A stretch of 36,084 bases of DNA. Source: Leptolyngbya sp. FACHB-261 (GTDB taxonomy: Bacteria; Cyanobacteriota; Cyanobacteriia; FACHB-261). Position 1 is the stretch's first letter; each line of letters starts with the position of its first letter. Shown here piece by piece: positions 23,503 to 31,865 of this stretch. The position numbers and the translations under genes are program-made. The stretch spans positions 1 to 36,084 of the forward strand of contig NZ_JACJPL010000007.1 of the NCBI RefSeq assembly GCF_014696065.1, given 5' to 3'. The notes beneath the pieces were generated by a model. That model saw nothing but the letters and a program-made list of their open reading frames with translations, did not search any database and was not told the origin of the DNA.

Positions 23503-23889
23503 ATGACGGATAAACTTGAGCACAACAAACAGACGGCCACGGCGTTTTATGACCTGATGTTCAATCAGTGTCAGCCCGCAGAAGCCATCGAGAAATATGT
23601 CGGCGATGTGTACATGCAGCACAACCCGGCGGTGGCCGACGGGAAGCAGGCTTTCATCGAATATTTCGAGAGGATGGCGAAAGAATATCCGGGCAAGTGC
23701 GTCCAGTTTAAGCGCGTCTTCGCTGAAGGCAATTATGTAGTCTTGCATTGCTACCAGCAATGGCCGGGCGACAACGACTGGGCAGGCATCGACATCTTCC
23801 GCCTGGATGATAGAGGCAAGATAGTCGAGCATTGGGACGTGCTTCAGACCATCCCGGAAGCGTCGGCTAACGATAACACGATGTTCTGA
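23503..23889 (+). CDS. SnoaL-like (NTF2-fold) protein of the aldol-condensing type
   Basis: From ATG 23503 the product has 128 residues (GTG 23494 adds three). It reads [39 protein letters not shown], then [20 protein letters not shown] and [20 protein letters not shown]. The Y-x-Q-H-N-P and V-E-H-W-D-V-x-Q motifs are those of the predicted SnoaL-like aldol-condensation group (COG4922-type). Unlike the short NTF2-like proteins at 12428/16484/17584, it belongs to a different subfamily, so the array has gathered several NTF2 types. Composition is more GC-rich than upstream. Confidence 0.87.
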   Translation: MTDKLEHNKQTATAFYDLMFNQCQPAEAIEKYVGDVYMQHNPAVADGKQAFIEYFERMAKEYPGKCVQFKRVFAEGNYVVLHCYQQWPGDNDWAGIDIFRLDDRGKIVEHWDVLQTIPEASANDNTMF

Positions 23890-23966
23890 ACACTTGAGTG
23901 CTGGTAGTGTGAAGGCCGGTTTGTACAACGGCACTGTTTATTCTCAATCAAGGAGAGTTGGCACAG

Positions 23967-24287
23967 ATGGAATCTATGAAAGCAGCCGTATTAACTGCGT
24001 TTGGTGATGCTGAGAAGTTTGAGATTCAAACTGTTCCTATAATCACCCCTGCACAACTTCCTCAGATTTGTGCAAGTGTCATCAATGACACCACCCAGCG
24101 TAGGCAAGCAGAAGAGGCATTACAACGCAGTGAAGCCAGGTTCCGAGCTATCTTTGAAAACTCGCAGGTCGGCATCTTCCGCACCCGCCTCTCGGATGGA
24201 TTAATTCTCAATGCCAATCAACGCCTTGCCAATCTGTTGGGCTTTGACTCACCAGAGGACGCTGCTCCCGCATCCTTCAGCACGTAA
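23967..24287 (+). pseudogene. chimera: quinone-reductase/alcohol-dehydrogenase start fused to a PAS fragment of the histidine kinase
   Basis: AAGGAGAG precedes a start at ATG 23967 (MESMKAAVLTAFGDAEKFEI), characteristic of zinc-type alcohol dehydrogenase or quinone oxidoreductase N-termini. After about 30 residues it changes to NDTTQRRQAEEALQRSEA and continues with the PAS2 segment of the kinase at 7073-9430: bases 24087-24259 match 8056-8228 with few differences. It stops shortly afterwards at 24285-24287, where sequence from a reversed DJ-1-like gene begins. None of the parts is complete. Confidence 0.8.
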
Positions 24288-24379
24288 TAGGGAGCAGCAA
24301 ACTCTTCCAGCCAGAAACCAGTTTTCTTTCCGGTATCGCCAAGTTGGTCATGAGACGTGAGAACAATGAGAATCTTCAT
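24260..24379 (-). pseudogene. DJ-1/PfpI-family N-terminal fragment
   Basis: On the minus strand, from ATG at 24379 (AGAGGTTTGC upstream), the frame reads MKILIVLTSHDQLGDTGKKT and WLEEFAAPYYVLKDAGA, which is the N-terminus of type 1 glutamine-amidotransferase-like DJ-1/PfpI proteins. It then runs into the antisense of the PAS fragment, so the domain with the catalytic Cys is absent. It meets the preceding chimera tail to tail. Confidence 0.8.
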
Positions 24380-24872
24380 AGCAAACCTCTTTTTTAAGAA
24401 CTCAAACACGGCCTAATGTGTAACCCTGACTTAACGGGGTGAATCACAGAATTTTTTCACAAGTTATAGATGCGGCAGGACACTGATTAATTTTCCTGTT
24501 GTAGGAAGTCCAGTAACACGGAATTAACCTGGCCTAGAAACGCGAACTAGAGAGGCAGTCTAGCTTTTTACCTTTTCTTGTGCCCGCTGCAAGCCTTGAT
24601 TAGTAGAAGGAGGCTACTTTGGCACTCTACACGGATGCAGGACGCTCAGATACAACCCGCTTTCAGCTCAAAGCGTCGCCTGAAAGCTGCATTCTACTAT
24701 TTCGCTTCTGCTGACCATACAGTGATTAGCCGTTGCAAGGAAGAGGAGCCGCAGTGATTAAGCAGGTGCCACCGTTATGCCTTAGCCGCTACTTCCGTGG
24801 CTCAACTTGAACTAAAGCAGGCAAGACTATAGCTTGTAACCTCAGCCAGAGCAGTCTTTTAGGCGCTATGGT
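24380..24872. other. intergenic region before the transporter
   Basis: No gene is supported in these 493 bases. An 8-bp inverted repeat GCTTTCAG/CTGAAAGC (24659-24666 and 24680-24687) is the only clear structure. The left end presumably holds the promoter of the truncated DJ-1 gene, and the right end that of the transporter. Confidence 0.4.
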
Positions 24873-26264
24873 GTGGCATTGTTACGCATAGTGCCAGAGC
24901 CAAATTGGTGGTCCAACTTTATAGTGAACTTGTTTAGCCTCATGCGCCCTGCCCTGACACTCCGACAAACATTCCTCTATAGCGCGACCTCGGCTGGCAT
25001 CAACTTAATCAATACAACCGTTTCCACCTGGCTGCTGTACTGCTATGCGCCGCCGCTTAACACAGGTCGCCCGCAAGCTCTATCGATCGTTGTGGTCGGC
25101 ACCTTGCTGGCGCTGGGGCGTGTGTGGAATGCGATGATTGACCCCTTCATTGGACATTGGAGCGATGTGAGCCGCAGTCGTTGGGGCAGACGATCGCCCT
25201 TCTTAGTAGCGGGCAGCCTCCTCAACCTGATCACCCTCCTGTGCCTCTGGACACCCCCAACGTCACAGCCGAGTCTACTGAATGCTCTCTATTTTTTGGT
25301 GCTGACGAGCGCCTTTTACACAGGACTCAGCCTTGTTGGCGTACCGTATGATGGCAGTCTGCCAGAGGTCGCGACAACGGCGGCAGCACAAGTCAATCTC
25401 AGTATGTGGAAAAACATTTTTGGCCTTGCTGGGGTGCTGGGCAGTGCGGTGCTAGGCAGTGTGGTCTATGGCCGTTGGGGACCGGTAGCTATGGGTGGCG
25501 TGATGGGAGTGATCGCGCTGGCAACGGTGGGTTTGACTGTACGGGTCTTGCCAGCAAGCATACCGCCAACGGCTGCGCCGATGGGCTTTCGGCAAAGTCT
25601 GCGCTGCACGTTGCGTAATCGCCCGTTTCTTAGCCTCTGTTGCTCCACTATCCTGGTGGAAACCGCTTATGCGATGCTGCTAGCCAATTTGCCCTACTTT
25701 GTCACCCTGGTGCTGCATGAATCCGAAGCAGCGGTAGGACGGTTTCAGGGCATTGTGGTCCTCGCCATGCTCGTTGCTGCCCCTGGGTGGAACTGGCTGA
25801 GCCGACACTACCTGAATCGCCAACTGCTACAGGTGTCCTTACTCGGCTTGGCGCTATCGAGTAGTCTGCTGGCGGTGGTGGGCTGGCTCCCTCACGGGTC
25901 GATTGGGCTGCAAGCGATCGTCTGCTTTGGTTTGCTGGGGCCGTTCCTGGGCGGCTATTTTGTGTTGGTCTACGCGCTGATGGCAGTGGTAGTGGAGCAG
26001 GATGCCTGGATGACCGGACAGCGACGCGAAGCCTTTCACTACAGTCTCTTTACCTTTGCTGCGGGTCTTGGTCTGTCGTTGTCAACGCTGCTGGTGTCGC
26101 CTCTTTTTTCTCACTATGGCTATACGTCAGAGCAGCCTACTGGGATTCGGTTGGTGTTTGTGGCCGCTACGGTGCTGGTGCTCTTGGGAGCCTGGGTGTT
26201 TCGGGGCTATCGCCTCTCTGATGCGTTGACAGAGCCTCCACGCCAAAAGAGGTGGCATGAGTAG
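24873..26264 (+). CDS. MFS transporter of the GPH (glycoside-pentoside-hexuronide) type
   Basis: The 463-residue product (GTG 24873; ATG 24942, giving 440 residues, is equally plausible and closer to family N-termini) has about twelve hydrophobic helices. Between helices 2 and 3 it carries DPFIGHWSDVSRSRWGRRSP, the D-P-x-x-G-x-x-S-D-x-[ST]-x-[ST]-x-x-G-R-R-x-P signature of the GPH cation-symporter family. A second hallmark, GVPYDGSLPEVA, follows the fourth helix. GPH proteins import sugars or glycosides with Na+ or H+; cyanobacterial members are poorly characterised. A strong hairpin 63 bases after the stop probably ends the transcript. Confidence 0.88.
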   Translation: MALLRIVPEPNWWSNFIVNLFSLMRPALTLRQTFLYSATSAGINLINTTVSTWLLYCYAPPLNTGRPQALSIVVVGTLLALGRVWNAMIDPFIGHWSDVSRSRWGRRSPFLVAGSLLNLITLLCLWTPPTSQPSLLNALYFLVLTSAFYTGLSLVGVPYDGSLPEVATTAAAQVNLSMWKNIFGLAGVLGSAVLGSVVYGRWGPVAMGGVMGVIALATVGLTVRVLPASIPPTAAPMGFRQSLRCTLRNRPFLSLCCSTILVETAYAMLLANLPYFVTLVLHESEAAVGRFQGIVVLAMLVAAPGWNWLSRHYLNRQLLQVSLLGLALSSSLLAVVGWLPHGSIGLQAIVCFGLLGPFLGGYFVLVYALMAVVVEQDAWMTGQRREAFHYSLFTFAAGLGLSLSTLLVSPLFSHYGYTSEQPTGIRLVFVAATVLVLLGAWVFRGYRLSDALTEPPRQKRWHE

Positions 26265-26326
26265 TCGATGGGATTTGTTCCACTGCTTGGAGCCTGACTC
26301 TGCTTTACCTCTTGGGTTGTAGAACT

Positions 26327-26359
26327 TGCCATCCAGCAGGCAATGCCTGCTGGATGGCA
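26327..26359 (+). terminator. 15-bp perfect hairpin after the transporter gene
   Basis: TGCCATCCAGCAGGC (26327-26341) and GCCTGCTGGATGGCA (26345-26359) form a perfect stem around AAT. It is followed by GTTCGTTAGG, so the U-tract is weak. Position and GC-rich stem suit a transcript end; an insertion-sequence end is an alternative because an IS6-like remnant starts 43 bases further. Confidence 0.55.
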
Positions 26360-26401
26360 GTTCGTTAGGGACTGAGCCGCGAGATGCATCATAGGTAATT
26401 A

Positions 26402-26706
26402 CCGTGGACAAGAACCCCGCTTATCTGGTTGCCATTGAAACGTTGAAGTCTGAAGAAACAATCACCAAGGACACCGAATTGCGGCAAAGCAAGTATCTGA
26501 ACAACGTGATTGAGCAGGATCATCGATCAAGCACACTGTGAAACCAATGATGGGGTTCAAATCGTTCAATACTGCGAGGCGAACCTTGAGCGGGATTGAA
26601 GCAACGAATATGATCCGCAGAGGTCAGATTAAAGGGGTGGAACGAGGAGATAGATGTCACTGCTCAGGCAGCATTTGTGTGTCAAATTTTTGGAGTGGTG
26701 GCATAG
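26402..26706 (+). pseudogene. IS6-family transposase C-terminal remnant
   Basis: Starting at 26402 the frame reads VDKNPAYLVAIETLKSEETI and LRQSKYLNNVIEQDHR, where the Glu of VIEQDHR corresponds to the third acidic residue of the IS6/IS26 DDE domain. A frameshift follows at DHRS; a second frame supplies KPMMGFKSFNTARRTLSGIE and NMIRRGQIKGV, and a third gives AQAAFVCQIFGVVA and TAG at 26704-26706. The N-terminal half with the first two Asp residues is absent. The remnant marks a former insertion boundary between the transporter and the TetR module. Confidence 0.8.
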
Positions 26707-26789
26707 TCTAATTCTCTGCAACAGCAACACTTGTCCACAAGGATTACTTGCGACACAACCACTTCGTGTTTATGCAATTTTTTCAACGC

Positions 26790-27398
26790 TCAACCTTTCC
26801 CTTGCTTCCTACGACGAACAGTTGCCTTTGGCATGCAAATCTGTTCTTTGGCGACCTTGCAACAAGCGTTTAACATCTCCTGAGCTGCATCTTCATCAGG
26901 CAACGCACGGGCAAGCATAATTCCGCCAGTCATGAGGGCTAAGGTAGCTAACACAGAATCTCGGTCGGAATCAGCACCAGTAGCTATGAGGAGGCGCTCC
27001 ATCTCGTCGATCACCTGTGGTAGCACTTCACCAAATGCCGCTTGTGCGTCAGGACCAGATCTCCCTGCGTCTATTGATAGGCAGGGGAGGAGACACCCAT
27101 TTTCCGGGTCAGAGCGGTGCTCCGCGCTGAAGTACGTGTCCAGATACGTAAATAAAGCGTCCTGTCCATCCATCTCACTCAGAGACTTCCTGAGCTCCTC
27201 TAAGCCAGCCCGAAGCACTGCAGCAAATAGTTTAGTTTTTGATCCAAACTGGCTGTAAATCACGCCCGATGTCATCCCAGCCTCGGACGCTACCCCATCA
27301 ACCCCAACACCATTAAACCCATCTCGACGGAAGCGGCGGCTAGCCACCGCCACAATAGTTGCCTTGGTTTTCTCACTGTGGTCTGGTTTGAACCGCAT
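26790..27398 (-). CDS. TetR/AcrR-family transcriptional repressor
   Basis: A 202-residue regulator. Residues about 10-55 form the TetR helix-turn-helix: KATIVAVASRRFRRDGFNGV, VASEAGMTSGVIYSQFGSKT. The C-terminal ligand domain is helical, with ENGCLLPCLSIDAGRSGPD, a CLxxx-loop seen in TetR proteins controlling oxidoreductases. It is divergent from the SDR at 27619, and two palindromes lie between them. The likely role is repression of the SDR and epimerase genes and of itself, relieved by a small molecule or reactive compound. The gene is encoded opposite to the surrounding array. Confidence 0.9.
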   Translation of the reverse strand: MRFKPDHSEKTKATIVAVASRRFRRDGFNGVGVDGVASEAGMTSGVIYSQFGSKTKLFAAVLRAGLEELRKSLSEMDGQDALFTYLDTYFSAEHRSDPENGCLLPCLSIDAGRSGPDAQAAFGEVLPQVIDEMERLLIATGADSDRDSVLATLALMTGGIMLARALPDEDAAQEMLNACCKVAKEQICMPKATVRRRKQGKG

Positions 27399-27431
27399 AG
27401 GTCTTGACTCTCCGGAGTATCACTCATAGAA

Positions 27432-27458
27432 TAACGATCGTTACGATAACGAGCGTTA
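27432..27458. promoter_or_regulatory. tandem palindromes, probable TetR operator
   Basis: TAACGATCGTTA (27432-27443) is a perfect 12-bp palindrome and TAACGAGCGTTA (27447-27458) a near copy with one substitution, centres 15 bases apart. They start 34 bases upstream of the TetR start codon and lie upstream of the divergent SDR. This is where a TetR dimer pair would block both promoters. Confidence 0.7.
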
Positions 27459-27618
27459 TAAACCATTGTGGTTGCTCCTCGATCATGACTTAAGTCAGGA
27501 GCTCAGAGCCATTTGCAAGGATTCAAGCGGTGATCGACCGTAGCTTGGCTAGCCGTAGTCATCAAGGCTGCGGTCAGGGAACGGGAATGGCAGGCACAAC
27601 TTAGAAGGAGAGCAGAAG

Positions 27619-28404
27619 ATGACTGAGAGCAGTAACGTGGGTAAGCGGCTTTCTGGGAAGGTCGCGCTAGTGACAGGGGCGAGCCGAGGGATTGGGCGGG
27701 CGACCGCTGCGGCTCTGGCTGCCGAGGGAGCTCTCGTAGCTGCTCACTATGGGCAGAGCGAGGCTGCGGTGGCTGACTTGGTACAGAGTGTTAAGTCTGA
27801 AGGTGGGCAAGCGTTCGCTGTTGGGTCTGATCTTGAATCACCAGGTGGAGTGCAGCGGCTGTTCGATGCACTCGATGCTCAGCTGCTTGCCCTGACCGGG
27901 AGCAACCAGTTCGATATTCTGGTGAACAATGCTGGCATCGCAGCCTCTACTCTCCTTGGTAAGACCGATGAGGCAACGTTCGATCGGTTGTTCACGGTCA
28001 ATGTCAAGAGCCTATTCTTCGTTACTCAAGAGGCGGTCAGCCGACTTCGCGATGGCGGTCGAATAGTCAACGTTTCATCTGCTGGGTCCCGGTTCTATTT
28101 CCCCGGATATCCAGTCTATGCAGCCACTAAGGGTGCAGTAGACACCCTAACCATTTATCTGGCGGGGGAGCTTGGTTTACAAGGAGTCACAGTCAACAGC
28201 GTTGCTCCAGGTTTGATTGCCACAGACATGACCTCAGAGCTCCTCGGCTCCTCAGAGGCAGAGGCAGCAGCACTAGGTATGCAAGCTATCCCTCGGCTCG
28301 GACAGCCCGAGGACGTTGCCCGAGTAATCGCGTTCCTGGCTTCAACGGATGGTGCGTGGGTCACCGGGCAGGTCGTTCAGGTGGGTGGCGGGACTCGACT
28401 ATAG
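27619..28404 (+). CDS. short-chain dehydrogenase/reductase under TetR control
   Basis: The 261-residue SDR has TGASRGIG (19-26), HYGQSE after the second strand (NADP(H)-type small/basic loop as in FabG-like enzymes), NNAG (103-106), VSSAGSRFYFPG with the Ser motif at about 153-154, and Tyr167-x-x-x-Lys171 in YAATK. The C-terminus WVTGQVVQVGGGTRL is FabG-like, with GGG where most relatives have DGG. AGAAGGAGAGC lies before ATG 27619. It is the first gene after the double palindrome and is followed at 51 bases by the epimerase, so they form a probable operon. Confidence 0.93.
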   Translation: MTESSNVGKRLSGKVALVTGASRGIGRATAAALAAEGALVAAHYGQSEAAVADLVQSVKSEGGQAFAVGSDLESPGGVQRLFDALDAQLLALTGSNQFDILVNNAGIAASTLLGKTDEATFDRLFTVNVKSLFFVTQEAVSRLRDGGRIVNVSSAGSRFYFPGYPVYAATKGAVDTLTIYLAGELGLQGVTVNSVAPGLIATDMTSELLGSSEAEAAALGMQAIPRLGQPEDVARVIAFLASTDGAWVTGQVVQVGGGTRL

Positions 28405-28455
28405 CCCGACTTGGAATGCACCTACAGATGACGAACTCAAGCATGAAGGAGATTT

Positions 28456-29370
28456 ATGAAGGTATTTGTCACAGGAGCAACTGGTTATATCGGTTCTGCT
28501 ATGGTCGAAAAGCTGATCGCCGCTGGACACAGCGTCACTGGGCTTGCCCGCTCACAGTTCAGCGCAGAGAAACTGAAGGCACTTGGGGTTGAGCCCCAAA
28601 TGGGGGATCTAAAGGACCCTGAGTCACTGTCGTCAGCAGCCAAGGCGGCAGACAGCATCATCCAGTTGGCACTCGATATGAGCGACTTCAGTGCACTTGG
28701 TGAAGCGGTGTCCATTGAGCAAGCAGCAATTTCCCATCTGATTGAGGCGATCGCTGATACTGGCAAGACCCTGATCTACACGAGTGGGACGGGTGTTCTG
28801 GACGACACAGGTGATGTAGTGTTTGACGAGCTAATGCTGGTGACACCCATCCCAACACCGTATGCTATCCGAATCAAGACCGAAGAGATGGTTCTCCAAG
28901 CATCTAACCGTGGACTGCGAACCGTCGTGCTGCGCCCGCCCATCGTTTACGGTCGCAGTGGGGGGATGATCCTGCCAACACTAGTTCAGGCTGCAAGAAG
29001 GGCTGGTGTGTCACGGTTCATTCGTGGCACTGGGGATTGTAAGCGATCCTTCGTTCACGTTGATGACCTCGCCGACCTCTACCGCTTAGCCTTGGAGAAG
29101 GCGGCAGGTGGAGAGCTTTTCTACACTGCGGCGGAGTCTAGCATCCGCTGGTGCGACTTGGCTGCGGCGATCGCTGATGCGGTTGGGCTTGGCGGGCATA
29201 CTGAGGAGGTGACGGTCGAGCAGATGGTTGATGCGATCGGACCTATGGCCAAGTACCTGGCGAGCAACAATCAGACATCTGGGGCGAAGGCGAGAGAGGT
29301 GCTGGGTTGGCAGCCTACACACACGGCGCTCCTAGACGAGTTGAGGATTGGAGGGTGGAGATCAGAGTGA
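28456..29370 (+). CDS. NAD-dependent epimerase/dehydratase-like extended SDR
   Basis: The 304-residue product begins MKVFVTGATGYIGSAMVEKL, with the GxxGxxG of extended SDRs at 7-13. It has a TSGTGV segment for the Ser/Thr motif, then PYAIRIKTEEM, where Tyr and Lys are five residues apart instead of the canonical Tyr-x-x-x-Lys, and VVLRPPIVYG, the conserved post-helix motif, followed by SFVHVDDLADLYRLAL. This pattern fits the atypical SDR_a5/WcaG-like group often found beside TetR regulators. AAGGAG precedes ATG. Catalysis at the Tyr/Lys site is uncertain because of the altered spacing. GC content is similar to that of the SDR upstream. Confidence 0.88.
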   Translation: MKVFVTGATGYIGSAMVEKLIAAGHSVTGLARSQFSAEKLKALGVEPQMGDLKDPESLSSAAKAADSIIQLALDMSDFSALGEAVSIEQAAISHLIEAIADTGKTLIYTSGTGVLDDTGDVVFDELMLVTPIPTPYAIRIKTEEMVLQASNRGLRTVVLRPPIVYGRSGGMILPTLVQAARRAGVSRFIRGTGDCKRSFVHVDDLADLYRLALEKAAGGELFYTAAESSIRWCDLAAAIADAVGLGGHTEEVTVEQMVDAIGPMAKYLASNNQTSGAKAREVLGWQPTHTALLDELRIGGWRSE

Positions 29371-29568
29371 TTGCCCACCTGCTAGTGGAGTGGAACCAAA
29401 AAACTGGACAGGTGAATAAGCTCTAATCTGCTAACCCATTCTAGGCGTAGAAAAGGAGCCAAAACAAAGGCAAGCAGGGCACAAAAGCCCAACTTATGTT
29501 GCAGTCTCAATCAATTCAAGACCGTATGGCTTTGCCTTATTTTTGCATTGAGGTAATTCCTGCTTATT

Positions 29569-31461
29569 TCAGTCAATCAAAAATTGCTGGACTAGGGTAG
29601 CCATCACCTCTTCGATTGGCCTGCTCTTCTGTTGAGGCCGACGACGATCATAGGTCTTAAGCAGCATCTTTTCACTATGCGCCATCGCGTAAGCAAGCGA
29701 TCTAATTCTGTCCTCTGAATAGCCCTGATCAAGAAACCAAGTGGCGAAAATATCACGTAGTAGGTGGGGCGTCACTAGCTGCCCTGTGAGCCTATGAGCG
29801 CTGCTTCTGACCAGCCTCATAAAAGTTGATACATCGAAGGGTTTGCCTGAACGAGGCGCAGAGAAGACATGGTTATGATCGGTGTTAAACGTCATTCGGA
29901 GGCTATGCCAGCTTCCCTGTCTCTTTGGGGTTTCAGCAAGTTCAGCCCCGCTAATCCAGTCACCGGCCTTATCTCGGTAGTAGCCATACAGAAACGCTTC
30001 TAGATACTCATAGAAGCGTTTTCCATCAGAGAAGGCAAGATTGGAGATACGAAGCGATTGATGGCCATAGGTCTTGCCAGTCTTGTAGGATTCCGGCAGC
30101 ATATCCATGTACCATATACCGCTCTCATACAAATGCTTATCCTTATCCTCGATCTGGTCTTCAGGCAAAGGCTTAACGAGCCTATACAGGTAGCCGTGAT
30201 ACTTGTCTCTGCTTCTATCAGGCGGAAGGGGATGAATAAGCTGGTTAGGCAAAATCCCCATTGGCCGTTGTACTGGGCAGCTCATGCTGATCTTGAGATC
30301 TCGAAACTCTTGTTGCCTTCTGGGTGGACGAAAGGTTAAGCAACCCCAGACTAGAAAACGTTGGAAGCTTTGAGCAATCGCAATATCTGGTCGAGGATTG
30401 CATTGCTTGTACGCCTTGTAAGCACATTCCTCCCGCAAGGGTGCAACAATTTTTCTCCAGATGTCTGGCAATTCTAGCCACTTCACTTCTTGGGATGCAA
30501 CAAGCCTTTGTTTGGCGGTCTGTTTATCAAGGGCATTCAAGTGCCGCCTTACGAGGCCCATGATAGGGATATCCCCATAAGTTAGATCTCTAGTCTCGCC
30601 ATAATAATGAAATCGAACGAGTGAGTGCACTCCAAGGAGCATAACCGCCATTGAGCCAGCACTCTGGAATTGCCGCTCAACCTCAAGAAATTCTAGAAAA
30701 TCACAGATCCATAGATCTACCTGCTCAGCTACTCGCTCCAACTCGATGATGGCCTTGTCTTTTTCGCTGGCGTACTTCAACTTCAGCTTCGGAACCAATA
30801 GCTCCAAATTTAGATCTGAAATCGGCACTTCTCTGTAGTAATGGAACCACCCTAAGATGCGAAGAATGGCTATTAGGCGTTGGTTGGCGACATCAGGCTT
30901 GAGGGTTGCGTCCTGACGACCAGGCCAGTAGGCTTTAGTCAGAAAACCATAAAAACGGTCCACAGTCTCTTGCAGGCTCTGGGGCAAGCACTCCCGCTTT
31001 AGACTATAAGTGTTCATGCCCTTTCGGTGCGTCAGCCGCCTAAGGCTGATATCCCCATGTCCATGCACAAATCTTGGGCAGTGATTAATCTTTGCTGCCT
31101 GCTTGGCATTTGGATACCAGAGCTGAGCATTGGACCATGCCAAAAGACTTTGCAGCCTGCTACCGTAAGTGTGTCGGGTGCTTGAAGTTGCAGAGAGCGA
31201 TTCGAAAACTCTATTTTGTGCCTCTGGTAGCTCTTTAAGCCGAGATAGCGGAACCCCCTGCATAAAACGCTCAGCTGCTAAGATCTCTTCTCGGGTTGGT
31301 TTTCTACCTTTAGCCGCAACCATTCCCAATCCTGGCAGGGCGTAGCGAGTAATAGCTGTCTTGGTCTGGTGGATAATCTCCTTTGACTTCTTCACTGAGT
31401 ACTCGGCTTGAACATACTCCTGGTAGAGTAAAAATATATCTGTTAACGACTGTGGATTCAT
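29569..31461 (-). CDS. large tyrosine recombinase/integrase
   Basis: The 630-residue product carries a C-terminal tyrosine-recombinase catalytic set: Arg in FRPPRRQQEFRDLK (381/382 or 387), His566-L-L-Arg569 in TPHLLRDIFATWFLDQG, His595 in AMAHSEKML and the nucleophile Tyr604 in LKTYDRRRP. At 630 residues it is much longer than phage integrases (about 350-400). The N-terminal 300 residues are helical with repeated charged segments and may include an arm-type DNA-binding region. It stands alone on the minus strand with palindromic TTATAA sequences upstream. It could resolve plasmid dimers or mobilise the island. Related long recombinases occur in cyanobacterial accessory DNA, as far as I know. 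Confidence 0.82.
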   Translation of the reverse strand: MNPQSLTDIFLLYQEYVQAEYSVKKSKEIIHQTKTAITRYALPGLGMVAAKGRKPTREEILAAERFMQGVPLSRLKELPEAQNRVFESLSATSSTRHTYGSRLQSLLAWSNAQLWYPNAKQAAKINHCPRFVHGHGDISLRRLTHRKGMNTYSLKRECLPQSLQETVDRFYGFLTKAYWPGRQDATLKPDVANQRLIAILRILGWFHYYREVPISDLNLELLVPKLKLKYASEKDKAIIELERVAEQVDLWICDFLEFLEVERQFQSAGSMAVMLLGVHSLVRFHYYGETRDLTYGDIPIMGLVRRHLNALDKQTAKQRLVASQEVKWLELPDIWRKIVAPLREECAYKAYKQCNPRPDIAIAQSFQRFLVWGCLTFRPPRRQQEFRDLKISMSCPVQRPMGILPNQLIHPLPPDRSRDKYHGYLYRLVKPLPEDQIEDKDKHLYESGIWYMDMLPESYKTGKTYGHQSLRISNLAFSDGKRFYEYLEAFLYGYYRDKAGDWISGAELAETPKRQGSWHSLRMTFNTDHNHVFSAPRSGKPFDVSTFMRLVRSSAHRLTGQLVTPHLLRDIFATWFLDQGYSEDRIRSLAYAMAHSEKMLLKTYDRRRPQQKSRPIEEVMATLVQQFLID

Positions 31462-31850
31462 GCCAATAAGTAACTCCGTGCTTCTTTGTAGGCCCCCTTT
31501 AGCTACGGAATACTAGCTATCTCTATTCCCTGAGCTCTGTCGGTTTCAGGGGGACAACACACCTTATTTATAAGCTTATAATACCATAAGTTAGACTCGG
31601 GGTACGAGCCTGTACTCTGAAACAGAGCTTTAAGTAATTGCTGCAACCCCTGCCCTGAGAGGCTTTCAAGCCGATCTTGATGTTGAAATCTTATAAATAA
31701 AAACCAGGTACTTATAATGGCCATCTTAATATTGCCTAGCTACACCAGCGCCCATAGAAGCTCTCAGCTGATCAGCAACACAGCTATTGAAAAATCTGAC
31801 GAAATCTTCCGATAACTGTGTTGATGGCTAGAATATAAAGTGTCGATCTA
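31462..31850. other. divergent intergenic region upstream of the recombinase, with TTATAA palindromes
   Basis: TTATAAGCTTATAA (31568-31581) is a perfect 14-bp palindrome, and CTTATAA recurs near 31689 and 31709. Such clustered short palindromes could be recombinase arm or core sites, or promoter elements. A 73-codon minus-strand frame at 31503-31724 lies here, starting MAIISTWFLFIRFQHQDRLE; it has no recognisable domain or clear ribosome binding site and is not called as a gene. Confidence 0.4.
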
Positions 31851-31865
31851 TTGTTAAAATCCTCG

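Noticed and set aside
31503-31724. A 73-codon minus-strand frame upstream of the recombinase
   Set aside because: No recognisable motif or ribosome binding site, and it covers the palindromic region likely to be regulatory.
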